This document shows, piece by piece, positions 30,020-40,450 of a DNA stretch of 64,000 nt. Origin of the DNA: Paratrimastix pyriformis. Taxonomy: Eukaryota; Preaxostyla; Paratrimastigidae. The translations under genes were made by a program, and so were the position numbers. The notes beneath the pieces were generated by a model that saw nothing but the letters and a program-made list of their open reading frames with translations, did no database searches and had not been told where the DNA came from. Position 1 is the stretch's first letter. The number at the start of each line of letters is the position of its first letter. Location of the stretch: positions 1,021,593 through 1,085,592 of the forward strand of contig JAPMOS010000006.1 of assembly GCA_027972325.1 (NCBI GenBank), given 5' to 3'.

Positions 30020-30575
30020 AATGAACACCAGGAGGCATATGGGCACACAGGCCCGCCCCCAGACGCCTCGCCACGCAGCTGTCCTGGTGTGCCAGGGCGC
30101 ATTCAGGGGCATGATGAGCACACAGGCCCGCTCGACAGAACACCACTCTGGTGGTGCTGGGTGATGGTGTTGGTGTTGCTGCTGCTGGTGTGAGAATGCA
30201 CACCAGAGGGCATGTGGGCACACAGGCCCGCCCTGAGACGCCTCAAGCAGTCAAGCAGCTGTCAGGACGCATTCAAGGGCATGATGAGCACACAGGCCCG
30301 CCCGAAAAGTCACCACACTGGTGGTGCTGATGATACTGTTGGTGAGAGTGTACACTGGGGACATGTGGGCACACCCGCCCCCAGACGCATCAAACAGATG
30401 TCCTGGTGTGCCAGGACCCATTCAAGGCATGATGAGCACACAGGCCCGCCCTGAGCAACGCCACACTGATGGTGCGTGTGCTGGTGGTGGTGCTGTGATG
30501 ATGCTGCCGGTGTGAGAGTGCATCCATGGGCATGTTGGGCGCACTCAGGCCCGCCCCTGATGAACATACCGGGCA
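30020..30575. repeat. Satellite-like tandem repeat, period about 162 bp
   Basis: Units share GCACACAGGCCCGCCC, then CAGACGCCTC, TGTCCTGGTGTGCCAGG, ATTCAAGGGCATGATGAGCA and ACACTGGTGGTGCTG. The GGGCACAC phrase recurs at about 30041, 30206 and 30367. There are three to four diverged units. Confidence 0.8.
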
Positions 30576-33290
30576 TGAACAGGTGCAAGCGCATAGCACC
30601 AATTTTTCCCGGTGTTGGTGTACCCACGGGCACCGCATCCGAACATACCACGGATCGCCCTCATGAAAACCAGCGGTGCATGCATGCCATCGTCACGGTG
30701 TTGGTGAGTCAACGTACACACCGAGGCAGAGGGCATCCGGAAATCCAACGGAGCGCCCTCATGAGAAAACTCCGCGGTGCGGGCACGTAAACGAGCAGAT
30801 ACGCGCTGAAATCACACAAGGGTCCCAGTGTCGGTGATGGTCATGGGCAAGCGCAGGCCTACCCCAAAGAAAAACACCGAACACTGGTGTTGGTGTGCCA
30901 GATGTGTCACAGAGAGGGCCCGCCTGGAAAAACACGACTTCAGGTGCGGGTGTGACAGCGCACACGGGATCGGAAGAGAACCCATTGAGGAACGACGCAA
31001 CTATGAGGCTTGCTGGCGGTCAGTGAATTCTCTCCAATCTCTAGACCTAGCAGTGCCGAAATCCCCAAAGTTGTTTCTGACCTGACCGCCAGCTTGTTGG
31101 GACCTCTCGATCCCCGAGCGTGGGACCCGTGGGTGCACAAGTATGCGCGCGTCCCTGACGTCTCACAGTTTGTTGTTGTTTCTGACCCTGTACGGTCTGT
31201 GTGAGGTGTGGGCGCAGACAAACACAGGCCCGCCCAACCAAATGCTCTCAGTATAGTTCGCGTCCGTGTGTGAAGTGTGATCCCACCCAGGCAGGACAGC
31301 ACCGCAGAGCACCGAGTAGGGGAGCAGAAATACTATGGAATAATGCCACCCGGCTGTGGGCAAGGCGGACAAGTGCACTGTTCTCAGCCTTGCCTGTGAA
31401 TGGACAGAGTGACCCCAAGCAGGAGTGATCGTGATGGGTCCAAGATAGGATGCTCGCCCTCCTGGACGGAGCCGCCCCATCATGGCCCTCGGAAGTGGGG
31501 ATGGATGAGCCGGAATGATGGGCAGGGACTGGAAGGTGTACGTGGTGTTGAGGGCACGCACTCGGAGGAGGGAGAGTGCGCAGAGATCACGAGTGGTGTT
31601 TCACCCAAGAGGGCGGAGAGAGGATGCGACGACAGACTTTCCTCTCTGCTCCCGTCAAGCTTGCCCGACGTCTCGTGCCCAGGCTGAGAGTTGAACGGGT
31701 ATTTGTAGAGCGCCCTCGGCTGCTGGCGCTTCAGTCCCACCACCCTTCGCCGGGTGGAAGCTGCGGCTGCACCACCTTCATTTGGGGCCCCACTTGTAGA
31801 GCGCTGGACCCCTGGGCGTTTCCTCCCGTGCCCCCAATGGGGTCCCAAAGGGAACGGCCGCCAGTGTGTCAGTCTCATCGATCGGGTGTAGGGGACGAGG
31901 ACGTGCGTTCGTTGACCCGACGCTCACATTTTGCAAAGGAGCAGGCAGTCCCCAATCCGCGCGAAGAACCCCGCAACGAGACCCCGATGTGCATGGCCGA
32001 AGTGGGGCACTCGCCCCTTTCAGCATGGATGCCCTGGCCACAGAAGAGCCAACGTGTGAGTTCAGGACGCTCACGATCTTGGGCTTGGGCAACTGAGGAG
32101 TTGTTGAGCAGCCCGTGGGTCATGGGAGCCTTTCTGGGGTCCGCGGTGAGCATGACTCTTGTCCGGGCGATGTTGTCCCCCGGAGGAACGGTACCAGGAC
32201 ACTCCCGTCGGGTGTTGTGGGTCCAATGGGCCAGGAGAAGAGGACAACTGCGATGACCTCACGCTCGTCTCTACGCACCCAGAGTCAGGGAAGGGATCTT
32301 TCACGAAGCCAGACTTTGTAACGAGGCACTCCGTCACACGTTCCATTCTCCTTCACGTGTGTCGGGTACCTGACCGCTCACATTTTTGCAAAAGGGGGGA
32401 GCCAGTCCCCAGGCCAGATGCAGACCCCCGTCACGAGGGGGTGGACAACCCTGGTGTGCATGGTCGAAGTAGAGAACTCGACAGAGGGCCTATGTGTGTG
32501 TCCTGGAAGCTCGCGATCCTGGACTTGAGGAAAGACAGACCCGTTCCCTAGAACACGTCTCCTCCTCTCAGTGTGCGTTGTTGTAAAATCCTGCGAGTTG
32601 TGCCGCAGGAACGTGCGCGCCTGTGTGCCCGCAGATCATCAGGGCCATGAGTCGGCTCCCTGGTCGAACGGTGCGTGGTGGACATGGGACCTCCTGCCTT
32701 GCCCCGCGACAACATGGGCTCCGCGACAACACGGCCACGCGAAGATGGTCGAAGCCAAACGTTCTGGCGAAGTGAGAGGTTCGAAGTGGGAGGTTTGCCC
32801 TCTGGCACAAAGAATGGCCACGGAATGAAGAGGGCGACGTGAAGATGCCAAGTGCAGACCCACAAGACAACTGGTCGATTGTTCAGAAGTGACTCGGAGC
32901 GTTCGCTATATTCTCCCTCCCGAGCGACCAGGTCAATCAACCCCAGATGGAAGACCGGCTTGAGAAGAACTTGAGCGCGAAATGAGTTGCGCGCGTGACC
33001 AGTAATCGTGCGAATTTCAGAGTCACACGTGGACTAAACGCTGATAGCGGAGGTCATCCACTGACGTGGGCCCAGAGCGAGTGCACGGGCGTCCCTCGCC
33101 GGATAACCGTTGACCCAGCATTCCATTCATCTCATTGTTCGATCCTGAAAACCCATGAAGGATTTTGGCCTGAAATATTTGCCAACCAGGTGTTTCGACA
33201 GACTGAGTGGCTCCGCAGAGTCTGAGACATGGCCAGAAGAGAGACCACCAGCATTTCCGAGATCCTCTAAGCCGCCTGTCAAATGACACT
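30576..33290. other. Non-coding region with dispersed duplications
   Basis: No gene recognised. A block at about 31918-32060 (GCTCACATTTTGCAAAGGAG, AGTCCCCA, GTGCATGG, CTCACGATCTTGG) recurs diverged at about 32374-32525. This suggests large diverged repeats of roughly 460 bp. Fragments of CAGGCCCGCC also continue the satellite to the left. Confidence 0.45.
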
Positions 33291-33295
33291 GGTGA

Positions 33296-33565
33296 TGAAA
33301 TTCCTTCAAAGGAATTGAACAGACTGTATGAAAAGTTTGTTGTTGTGCCAAACGAGCACCGTGGGGTCGAACGAACAGAGTATCGAACTGATTCGTCAGC
33401 CCTTTCAACCGCAAAGTCAAATCGACCAGTGAATAAATTCCTTCAAAGGAATTAAACAGACTGTACAACAGAGGTTGCTGGCGTGTCGAACGAGCCCCGT
33501 GGGGCCGAATGAGCAGAGTATCAAACTGATTCGCTCAAAACGTGACGTGGTGGTCTGGTGGGTCT
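33296..33565. repeat. Direct duplication, period about 138 bp
   Basis: AAATTCCTTCAAAGGAATT followed by AACAGACTGTA, GAACGAGC, CCGTGGGG, CAGAGTATC and AACTGATTCG occurs twice in tandem. Confidence 0.8.
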
Positions 33566-34830
33566 GTCAGTGAACGTATGTATCAAGGTTGCTTTGAAAC
33601 TGAACCGACACCTCAAGCAGGCATCCTTCGTCCCGAAGCAATGAGTATTCCAGCGCATGTCACGGTGACCAGGCACCAACGAACAGTGCCATTCCAAAGG
33701 AAACTGGGGTGATACCCCAACCGAAAGTCTTTGCGGAGGATGGCGCAAATTGGCCCAAGCCCAACGAGCTCAGCCAGTTCAAAGTTGCACGCAGGACGGT
33801 CACGAAAACGGAATAAAGACTATCTTTCTTTGCTTTTCCGTTTTGGTTTTTCTGATCTTTGTTTGGAAGTTTTGTTTCCTTCCGTTTTTGGTTTGTAAAA
33901 CAAAATATAAAGCGAGTGCTATTGTGACGCCACAGACCCGGAAAGGAGGACCCAGATTCTGAGATTCCAGGTGATTCTTCTCCAGTCCGTCCGGGAGAGT
34001 TGAGAGGCCGGCAAAAGGGCCTGTAACCCTCACAAAGTAAAACGCGGCGACCCACGAGGAGGTGGGAAGAGAGAGACGCGATGAGTTGATCAATGAGATC
34101 AGTCGTTCAAGGCTACAAGGCAAGGGTTGAAAAGTGACAAGGCGGCCTTGAAAAATCAATTGAAATAAGGCCAGCACTTTCAGAGCGCCAAAGGAGCGGC
34201 ACGTTGGCCGACATCTCTTAGATCATTCCAAAAGTCAACCCAACTCGACGAAACAAAATGCAAGGTCTTCAGAGCTCTCGAGTAACTATTCGAAAATTCT
34301 TGAAAAAGCATAGAAACCCGAAAACCCGGGAATAAAAGATGCGTTGCGATTTGCTTATTGCGCAAAAGGACAAGTCGACTGCCGGCACTGACATGACATG
34401 TCAAATTCTTTTTGATAAATTTTTGGATGTCAGTGCCGTTTTTGCGTGCTTGCTGTGCAAGTGTTCACTCTTTCTTGTTTTGGGTTTGTTTGGGGCTATC
34501 CCACGAAGGCTGTCCCTCGTTCTCCGAACTCGTGAAGGAGAACTCGGAATTGGGCGGGAACGGTCCGACCGCACTTTTCAACTTTTTCCCTGTTGTTTTT
34601 TCGCCTCCGCTACTTTTACCACCCCCTTTCGGACCTCTTCCGAAGCCCAAAGTGGGGTCACTTCACGGTTCGATCATGGACCGTTGACCCGGAAATCTCT
34701 CAACGGTTTTCGGAGATTCGGATGCGCAACGCATCTGGCCGTTCACGCGCATCTCACCCCCTTCCTGTGCGTGTTTAATTTTTTGGCTTCGGCCAAAGTT
34801 CTAGACTCCCTTTGACCTCTCTCCCCTATT
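33566..34830. other. Non-coding spacer
   Basis: No gene recognised. Contains the inverted match (34461-34533) to the foldback element at 29.5 kb and a local palindrome around GTCAGTGCC/GGCACTGAC near 34383-34437. Confidence 0.4.
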
Positions 34831-34976
34831 TTTGTTATGATTTATGGACACGTATTGGACACGCTGTCCGTCGTGACCATTTTAGGATTGGTTTATTTTT
34901 CTGCATTGTGTGGTGTTCATTATGAAGAACAAGGAGTTATAGCACCTATCCTGCCTCGACTTCGGCTGTCGACTCA

Positions 34977-35265
34977 TTTTGAAAAGCACTTTTGTCACAA
35001 TTTTATTTTGAATGAAGAGAGAAGCTGTTTCTGATTGAATTCTCATTCGTTTGATGCTTAAGCTGATTGAATTGTTTGATTTGCTGAAAATGGAAAAATT
35101 ATTTCTGGAACAAAAAATAGAAAAAATGAAAAATCTTTGTAGAATTCAATATTTGCCTCTAATTTCATTTGTAGCTCGAAAAAATTGATACTTAAATCAT
35201 TCAAAGCTGATTCAAATAAAATGCTCGTTTTACTGAAAAACCATTGAGAAAAAAGATTTCGCTCA
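34977..35265 (+). repeat. Left terminal inverted repeat of element 1
   Basis: About 290 bp whose reverse complement lies at about 48235-48526 with few differences over long stretches, for example GAAAAGCACTTTTGTCACAA and ATGAAGAGAGAAGCTGTTTC. Inner end GAAAAAAGATTTCGCTC also recurs inverted at 40282-40307. Confidence 0.85.
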
Positions 35266-35721
35266 AGTAATACGAGTTTCTCCGAAGTTCATACAGTTCA
35301 CGCTACCAGAAGAAATGGATACGCCATAATTCGAGTTGTTAGCAGTATAAAACGCAGAGTCAGTATCACCAGAGATGTTGATTTTATTTCCAGTTGAGGT
35401 GATAGAAGCGACAGTGTTACTTTTTCCAGCGATATTTTCAGCACGCCAAATGCTACTTGTAGTCGTGATGAATCCATTTAGGTCACTAACGAGATAACCG
35501 TTCACATTTTGTGGAAGACGAATGCCACCAGGAAATGAAGCCATACCCCGTACAAATAATGCGCCAGAGTTTGAATTGACAGAGAAGTTAGTCACATTGT
35601 CACTGTTTTCGAATAGTATACCACAATTAGCATTGTTATAAGCCCTAAGTCGAAGTGCTTGTCCTGAGAAATCGTATCCGACACATGCAGTAGTTCCGTC
35701 AAATGAAGTGGTTGCAGACAT
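35263..35721 (-). CDS. Fibre-like virion protein
   Basis: 152 residues from an ATG at 35721, just inside the left TIR. Rich in Ser, Asn, Gly and Thr with beta-rich repeats (FENSDNVTNFSVNSNSGALF; FPGGIRLPQ; SDLNGFITTTSSI). The repeat pattern matches the fibre-like protein at 61-63 kb (NFAVNTSGAS; GTLTVGG; GTDSTGLVVARTASI), although this one lacks the C-terminal S74 chaperone. Probably a truncated tail or surface fibre. Confidence 0.6.
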   Translation of the reverse strand: MSATTSFDGTTACVGYDFSGQALRLRAYNNANCGILFENSDNVTNFSVNSNSGALFVRGMASFPGGIRLPQNVNGYLVSDLNGFITTTSSIWRAENIAGKSNTVASITSTGNKINISGDTDSAFYTANNSNYGVSISSGSVNCMNFGETRIT

Positions 35722-35828
35722 GTAAGCGCCCCATGAGTTATCAGAGGTTGAATGAGTATGTCACCATTCTGTCAACATGCGATATCTTCATGTCAAATTT
35801 TTTTTGTGACAGATGAAACTTTTTATGC

Positions 35829-36194
35829 ATGATTTGTATGAAACGCATCATGTTCCTCTCAATAAACCTTGATTCAACTCAGAAAACACTCATTTTGAAC
35901 CAGTGGATGAACAAAAATCCAAATTACCTAACTCTTATAGGCACTCATCTTGTCACCAATTCAGTCACCAGAAGTATGTATTTTGTAGTAATCCGGGGCT
36001 TATACACTGATCAAATCATTAATAATGTGACGAGTGAAGCCGCAATACCAGTTTTCGTTGGAACAGATAACAAAGGACTCGAACTATCACCAACATCGAC
36101 TTTAACGAGAACTTATGACTATTCGATATTGGACGAGACAGGACAACCTACAACTGATGTAGTGACTGTAAACATGCTATTTAGAGTGGATTAA
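35829..36194 (+). CDS. Hypothetical viral protein
   Basis: 121 residues from an ATG at 35829, divergent from the fibre-like gene. Predicted beta-rich with TLIGTHLVTNSVTRS and RTYDYSILDETGQPTTDVV; no family recognised. It overlaps the 3' end of the next minus-strand gene by 4 bp, which is typical of compact viral genomes. A small structural protein is possible. Confidence 0.5.
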   Translation: MICMKRIMFLSINLDSTQKTLILNQWMNKNPNYLTLIGTHLVTNSVTRSMYFVVIRGLYTDQIINNVTSEAAIPVFVGTDNKGLELSPTSTLTRTYDYSILDETGQPTTDVVTVNMLFRVD

Positions 36195-36475
36195 GAAGGA
36201 GAGAGCTTTTGGAGCACGAGTTTAATACCATTTCCTAAGTCTTTTGTGAAGAAGGCACCTAAAGATGGAGTCTCTCTAATCCTGTATCTGAAGACTGTAG
36301 CAGTTTTATGAACCCGTTTAATTGGTACGAATTTATGCTTTTTTAACCATGTGCGACATTGATTTGGTTTAAATTTTGCTATTTCGAAGAGGACAGTAAC
36401 AATATGAAACTTAGTGTCAAGTGGCAGGTCTGAAGGCACCTCAGGTGACTCATCTGTAGCAGTTTTGACTTTCAT
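36191..36475 (-). CDS. Hypothetical viral protein
   Basis: 94 residues from an ATG at 36475; basic with FEIAKFKPNQCRTWLKKHKF and a Lys-rich end. Convergent with 35829-36194. No family recognised; the basic helical stretch could bind nucleic acid. Confidence 0.45.
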   Translation of the reverse strand: MKVKTATDESPEVPSDLPLDTKFHIVTVLFEIAKFKPNQCRTWLKKHKFVPIKRVHKTATVFRYRIRETPSLGAFFTKDLGNGIKLVLQKLSPS

Positions 36476-36548
36476 TGTTGAATGTAATAATATAAGCAGG
36501 GAAAAATAATCAGGGTATTTTTTTCTCCATCAATTATATTAGTAACGA

Positions 36549-37224
36549 ATGTCTCAACGAAAACGTTCATCTCGTGCAACAGGAGGATCATCATGGACTA
36601 AGAAAGCAGACTACATTGTCAAGTCAATGGCACAACAAATGGGTGGTAACTCAATGATTTCCTCTATACAGCAAGCAGGCAAGTCAGCAAATTTGCTGAA
36701 TCCAGACCAAATGTACATAACACAGCCGGAAATCAAGGCAAATGAAGATTTTGAACTCGGCACTTACAGATTTTACAGGACAGGTGATACGTATTGGGCA
36801 ATCGCATTGGAGGCACATCCATACGATCCAACTAAGCCGGAATTGGGAATCCACAGCCTCTTCCTCAGAACAGTCAGCCAATTCGAAAAGATTCCTATTG
36901 ATGAAGCAGTCTTCGACACGGCGAGAAATATTTATCGTGAACGAACTAAAATTACTCAGCCATGCAGCGCAGACAAATGAAGTTGCATTAGCGTATGCAA
37001 CCCTTGTGGCAAAATACAAGAAGTTCCAAGAAACCCTACCAAACTTTGTTAAGACCTATGGTGCTCAGTCAGAAATTGTGACAGGGCTTAGAGCTGAAAT
37101 GAAACGGCTCTCGGATGATATTAAGCATTACAATGAAAGTGACCCTCAAGCACTCAGAGAATTCTTCGAATCAGAACTCAGGACCTTTGTATCCAGGTGC
37201 AAGACTAGCACCAGGAACTGTTGA
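36549..37224 (+). CDS. Hypothetical viral protein, frameshifted
   Basis: Starts MSQRKRSSRATGGSSWTKKA at 36549. The first frame ends at 36980, but protein-like sequence continues in another frame from about 36930 (NELKLLSHAAQTNEVALAYA...MKRLSDDIKHYNESDPQAL) to 37224. The C-terminal part is a likely coiled coil. One frameshift near 36.94 kb explains both halves. The product has a basic N-terminus, a beta-rich middle and a helical end. No family recognised. Confidence 0.55.
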
Positions 37225-37310
37225 GGCAACATCTTCAGCAGCCGCAACTACAACACAGCGTCGTAATAGAACTATTTGATTTCGATTTTATAATAAGTAA
37301 ACAGCAATCC

Positions 37311-37840
37311 CTATTTATATCTGAATAGATATGAATAAGTGAACAAAATGGTTAAAGATGCATATCTTACCAATTGAGGTCTTCTCGTTCCGGCTTTCAT
37401 CGCCTCCTCTTCAGTCTTTTCAGGTAAATAGCTAAAACTTCTTGCGCGCTCTTCAGCACGCTTGTCCTTCCTTTCAATAATTTCTTTCTCCGCTTTCACG
37501 TGCCTCTATACCAGCGAGAACTTCAGCTCTTCGTTTTGCATCAATCCTGCATGTATCATATCGTCGATTGCATATTCTCGAAGAGTGTTGTCACTGTAAC
37601 GTAATTCTTTCTCTTGTGGCTTTGCGCATATCACGTATTTCTTCCAACAATTTCTCATCATTTTGCATTGGTTCTTCTTCGGAAGAATCCTCTTCTTTGT
37701 AGCGCATCCTTTGGCATATAGCCGCATCAGTTAATCCAGAACTCCAAACATTTTTGACATGACAGCCGCACAAATAGCTACAATTTCCTCAGTCTCATCA
37801 TCAAATGTGCAGCTCTTCGTCGATGTGTACCTTTTGACTT
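37311..37840 (-). pseudogene. Decayed viral gene
   Basis: Highly charged helical fragments in several minus-strand frames (KAEKEIIERKDKRAEERARS; EEDSSEEEPMQNDEKLLEEI; EYAIDDMIHAGLMQNEELKF) that look like one coiled-coil protein broken by frameshifts. Confidence 0.45.
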
Positions 37841-37981
37841 ACGTGGTTCTTGGAAGTATCCATTGTCTTCAATAATAATACACGAGAAATTTTCAGAGGA
37901 TCGATGTTAATGTAAATATGACAGCACCAAACAGTAGATATGGTGTGTAATTAGTAGATTCAGTGTCGGGTGTTACAGGTG

Positions 37982-38500
37982 TTACAGGAGTAATATCGGT
38001 TTCTCATCTTTTTCTTTCTTTGCATTTACAACACATTCATTAAGTTGTTGTATTTGGACATTTGTTAATGTGCCTACATTCTTCCAATCTATTACATTAC
38101 GACAATCAACGCAAACTAAGTCACCCCATTGCGGTTTTGATGGCATCTCAGGCTTATTTACATTAATTTGTGCTATTCGTTGTGATAAGTACTCAGGCTT
38201 ATAATAAAAGGTCATCATGAATTCACCCGTTTTGTTCTGACGGTTTAACTCACTCCATTCACATGATTGGACATTAAGGTTTGATAAATCGAGTCCATTC
38301 TGCTTTATAGTTGATGCAATGTATTTGTCCTTATCAGTCATCAGGCTGAAGGCAATTGAATCAATATTCCATAAGCCCGTGATTGTTGCATGGATGTATT
38401 GAATCGAATCATTCATAAAATACCATTTGTCGTATTCATCTTTCCATTTGTCAAACTTAGCATAATAGTCATCCATCTGTTTTAGGTATGAATCATTCAT
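37982..38500 (-). CDS. Hypothetical viral protein
   Basis: 172 residues from an ATG at 38500. Aromatic- and charge-rich N-terminus (DDYYAKFDKWKDEYDKWYF) and a VCVDCRNVIDW motif near the C-terminus. Intact frame. Not recognised; a two-Cys motif alone does not show metal binding. Confidence 0.5.
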   Translation of the reverse strand: MNDSYLKQMDDYYAKFDKWKDEYDKWYFMNDSIQYIHATITGLWNIDSIAFSLMTDKDKYIASTIKQNGLDLSNLNVQSCEWSELNRQNKTGEFMMTFYYKPEYLSQRIAQINVNKPEMPSKPQWGDLVCVDCRNVIDWKNVGTLTNVQIQQLNECVVNAKKEKDEKPILLL

Positions 38501-38649
38501 TTTGATAATGTTTTGAACTCCTTTTCACATTCAGATAACTCTTTAGGGCTGAATCTTCAATGTCTTTCAGACAGTCCCAATTTTAGCACATGACTCAATC
38601 TTCGAACAGTTTACACACTTTTGGAACTGTGTCTCAGTAGTTGATTTAG

Positions 38650-38967
38650 CTATTGCCGGAAAAACTCCGTATATGAATCAAAGTCAAAGTTGTTGGAGTG
38701 TGCAAAAGTTAATGCCTGTGGCACCGTGAAATCACTGTAAAAGGCTCTCGTTTTACTCCCTCCACGTAATGGCATTTCAACACGTAACTTAGCATATAAT
38801 GCCTTTAACTCACGCTTTCTGTCTTCACCATCTACCTTCATCAAATTCTCATATCGACGTTTTGATATAAAGTCCATTTTCAACGTCAACCTGATGTAAC
38901 TGACATTGTTCTGTTGAAAAGCATTGATGAACTTACTTTCAGTATCCAATGAATTCCACTGAATCAT
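38650..38967 (-). CDS. Hypothetical viral protein
   Basis: 105 residues from an ATG at 38967, basic middle (ISKRRYENLMKVDGEDRKRE). Its start overlaps the non-coding start of the divergent membrane-protein gene. No family recognised. Confidence 0.45.
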   Translation of the reverse strand: MIQWNSLDTESKFINAFQQNNVSYIRLTLKMDFISKRRYENLMKVDGEDRKRELKALYAKLRVEMPLRGGSKTRAFYSDFTVPQALTFAHSNNFDFDSYTEFFRQ

Positions 38968-39014
38968 TCTTAATGCTATACAAGGTGAAATTTTCGATGA
39001 GTATTGTATACAAC

Positions 39015-39668
39015 ATGGGTGGAAACATTAGTTATAACTCAATTAGGCAAGACCTGTTGAACTATCTGTCTGTCAATGAAACCAACATCATCATGCAACA
39101 AGTCAATGTGGTGCTTAATGCAAAGAATGAAATCATCTTTCGTAACATAGCTCACATCAAAAACGTCAAGATATCATTTGTCAATGACATAAAGAACCAA
39201 ATCATAGCAAAAACGATATTGGAATCAACATCTGCCACATCCGCATTCAACGACATCCTTAACAAGATCTCTGAAAAGCAAAACCAAGGCGGCATCTTTA
39301 CCGCCAACTTTATCGTGCTCGACATGATTAAGAAGCTAAAGAACGTGGTTGATGTCAATCGTGTCAACCAACAGATGCAAAACATAAGAAACTCTTTCGA
39401 CGTTGTCAATTCCTTCCAAGTCATCAACGATGCTTTTGTTCCTTCATCAAGCCTCGAAGATGTGGACTTAACTGCTACCAATCAACTCTACAATAAGCAA
39501 GTTTATGATTCATTAGCTGAAATATATTCTGAAGTGGATCAACACACAAAAGATGAGGAAGAACACGACATTGGACAAACTGCCGATAATACCACCGCAT
39601 TGATTGCAATTGCTGCTGTCTTCGTGGTTGGCGGCTTTATCTATATGAACAAACAAAGCGGAAAGTAA
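39015..39668 (+). CDS. Candidate N-myristoylated, C-terminally anchored membrane protein
   Basis: Chosen start is the ATG at 39015, giving MGGNISYNS, a good myristoylation signal (Gly2, Ser6); an upstream in-frame ATG at 38949 would hide it. 217 residues: an Asn/Ile-rich helical body and a single C-terminal membrane helix (ALIAIAAVFVVGGFIYM) followed by a short basic tail. This plan is that of myristoylated entry/assembly membrane proteins of large DNA viruses and their relatives. Family membership is inferred from architecture only. Confidence 0.55.
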   Translation: MGGNISYNSIRQDLLNYLSVNETNIIMQQVNVVLNAKNEIIFRNIAHIKNVKISFVNDIKNQIIAKTILESTSATSAFNDILNKISEKQNQGGIFTANFIVLDMIKKLKNVVDVNRVNQQMQNIRNSFDVVNSFQVINDAFVPSSSLEDVDLTATNQLYNKQVYDSLAEIYSEVDQHTKDEEEHDIGQTADNTTALIAIAAVFVVGGFIYMNKQSGK

Positions 39669-39690
39669 TTTCAAATGTATATTATGTCAG

Positions 39691-40203
39691 ATGAGTGTAT
39701 CAGAACTGCTTTTCATGGCAAAAGTGGCAAAAGCCTGTATGTTGAGACAAAAGTACAACAAAGATTTCATGGTTCCGTTGATTGGAACACTGTCGAGGAA
39801 CCCTGAGCTTGATGATAGTATCATTCCTCGTGAGAAAGAACCTGGAGTGCCTGAAGAAGAACGAAAAGAACGTGTCCGGAAACGAACAAAGGCTGAGGAA
39901 CGCTTTGAAGAAAGGAATTTTCATGAATACATGAAAGACAACTACTCACAGACTCAAATCATTGAAACCATCAAACAACTAAGACCATATGTTCCTTCTC
40001 GTATCTTTAACGCAACAATCTTTGCTAAACAGAACTTTATTCGTGTTACACCTGAAATGTATAGAGAGTTGAAAGCCCAAGTCTTTGATTTGAGCCCTGA
40101 TGTGATTGCTGATATGGAACATGAGTACAACGTCGCTTCACACGCTAAAGGTAGTCGAAATGTCACTAAACTATTTGGTTCAAAGTATGAGACAGTCGAG
40201 TAG
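39691..40203 (+). CDS. Hypothetical viral protein
   Basis: 170 residues from an ATG at 39691, only 22 bp after the membrane-protein gene. A basic/acidic helical middle (EEERKERVRKRTKAEERFEE) and QTQIIETIKQLRPYVPSRIF. Intact, same strand, probably co-transcribed. No family recognised. Confidence 0.5.
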   Translation: MSVSELLFMAKVAKACMLRQKYNKDFMVPLIGTLSRNPELDDSIIPREKEPGVPEEERKERVRKRTKAEERFEERNFHEYMKDNYSQTQIIETIKQLRPYVPSRIFNATIFAKQNFIRVTPEMYRELKAQVFDLSPDVIADMEHEYNVASHAKGSRNVTKLFGSKYETVE

Positions 40204-40267
40204 TTATAAAAGGAGAGTTCTGAGACAATCGATTTTCACACACAATTTTTCACGCTTGCGTTGATAT

Positions 40268-40312
40268 TTGAGGCAAAAATCGAATTCTTCAGAGCAAAAT
40301 CTTTTTTAAAAA
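40268..40312 (-). repeat. Partial right TIR of element 1
   Basis: TTTGAGGCAAAAATCGAATT, then CTTCAGAGCAAAATCTTTTT, matches the inner end of the TIR copy at 48.2 kb and is inverted relative to 35.2 kb. Similarity stops at a poly-A run. Confidence 0.65.
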
Positions 40313-40450
40313 AAAAAAAAATTTCTCGACTATTCCTTCACAGTCTTGAGAAAGTTTTCGATTTTTTTCAGAAACGACCAAAAAAATTGTAGAAATCAAA
40401 GCAAACACATCTGTGAAGACAGTTTATTTTTTTGATTTTTTTTGAAGGGC

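Larger units (their letters stand above)
34975..40450. mobile_element. AT-rich virus-like (polinton-like or virophage-like) element 1
   Basis: GC drops sharply against the flanks. It carries a partial TIR at the left, a short inverted piece of it at the right (40268-40312), and about nine small genes on both strands. Among them are a fibre-like protein and a candidate N-myristoylated membrane protein. No capsid protein, ATPase or polymerase was recognised, so it may be a deleted or degraded copy. The naming by class is inference from gene content and the TIR. Confidence 0.65.

Noticed and set aside
30020-30575. Repeats with unique middles as a CRISPR-like array
   Set aside because: Period about 162 bp with diverged similarity over the whole unit, so it is a satellite.
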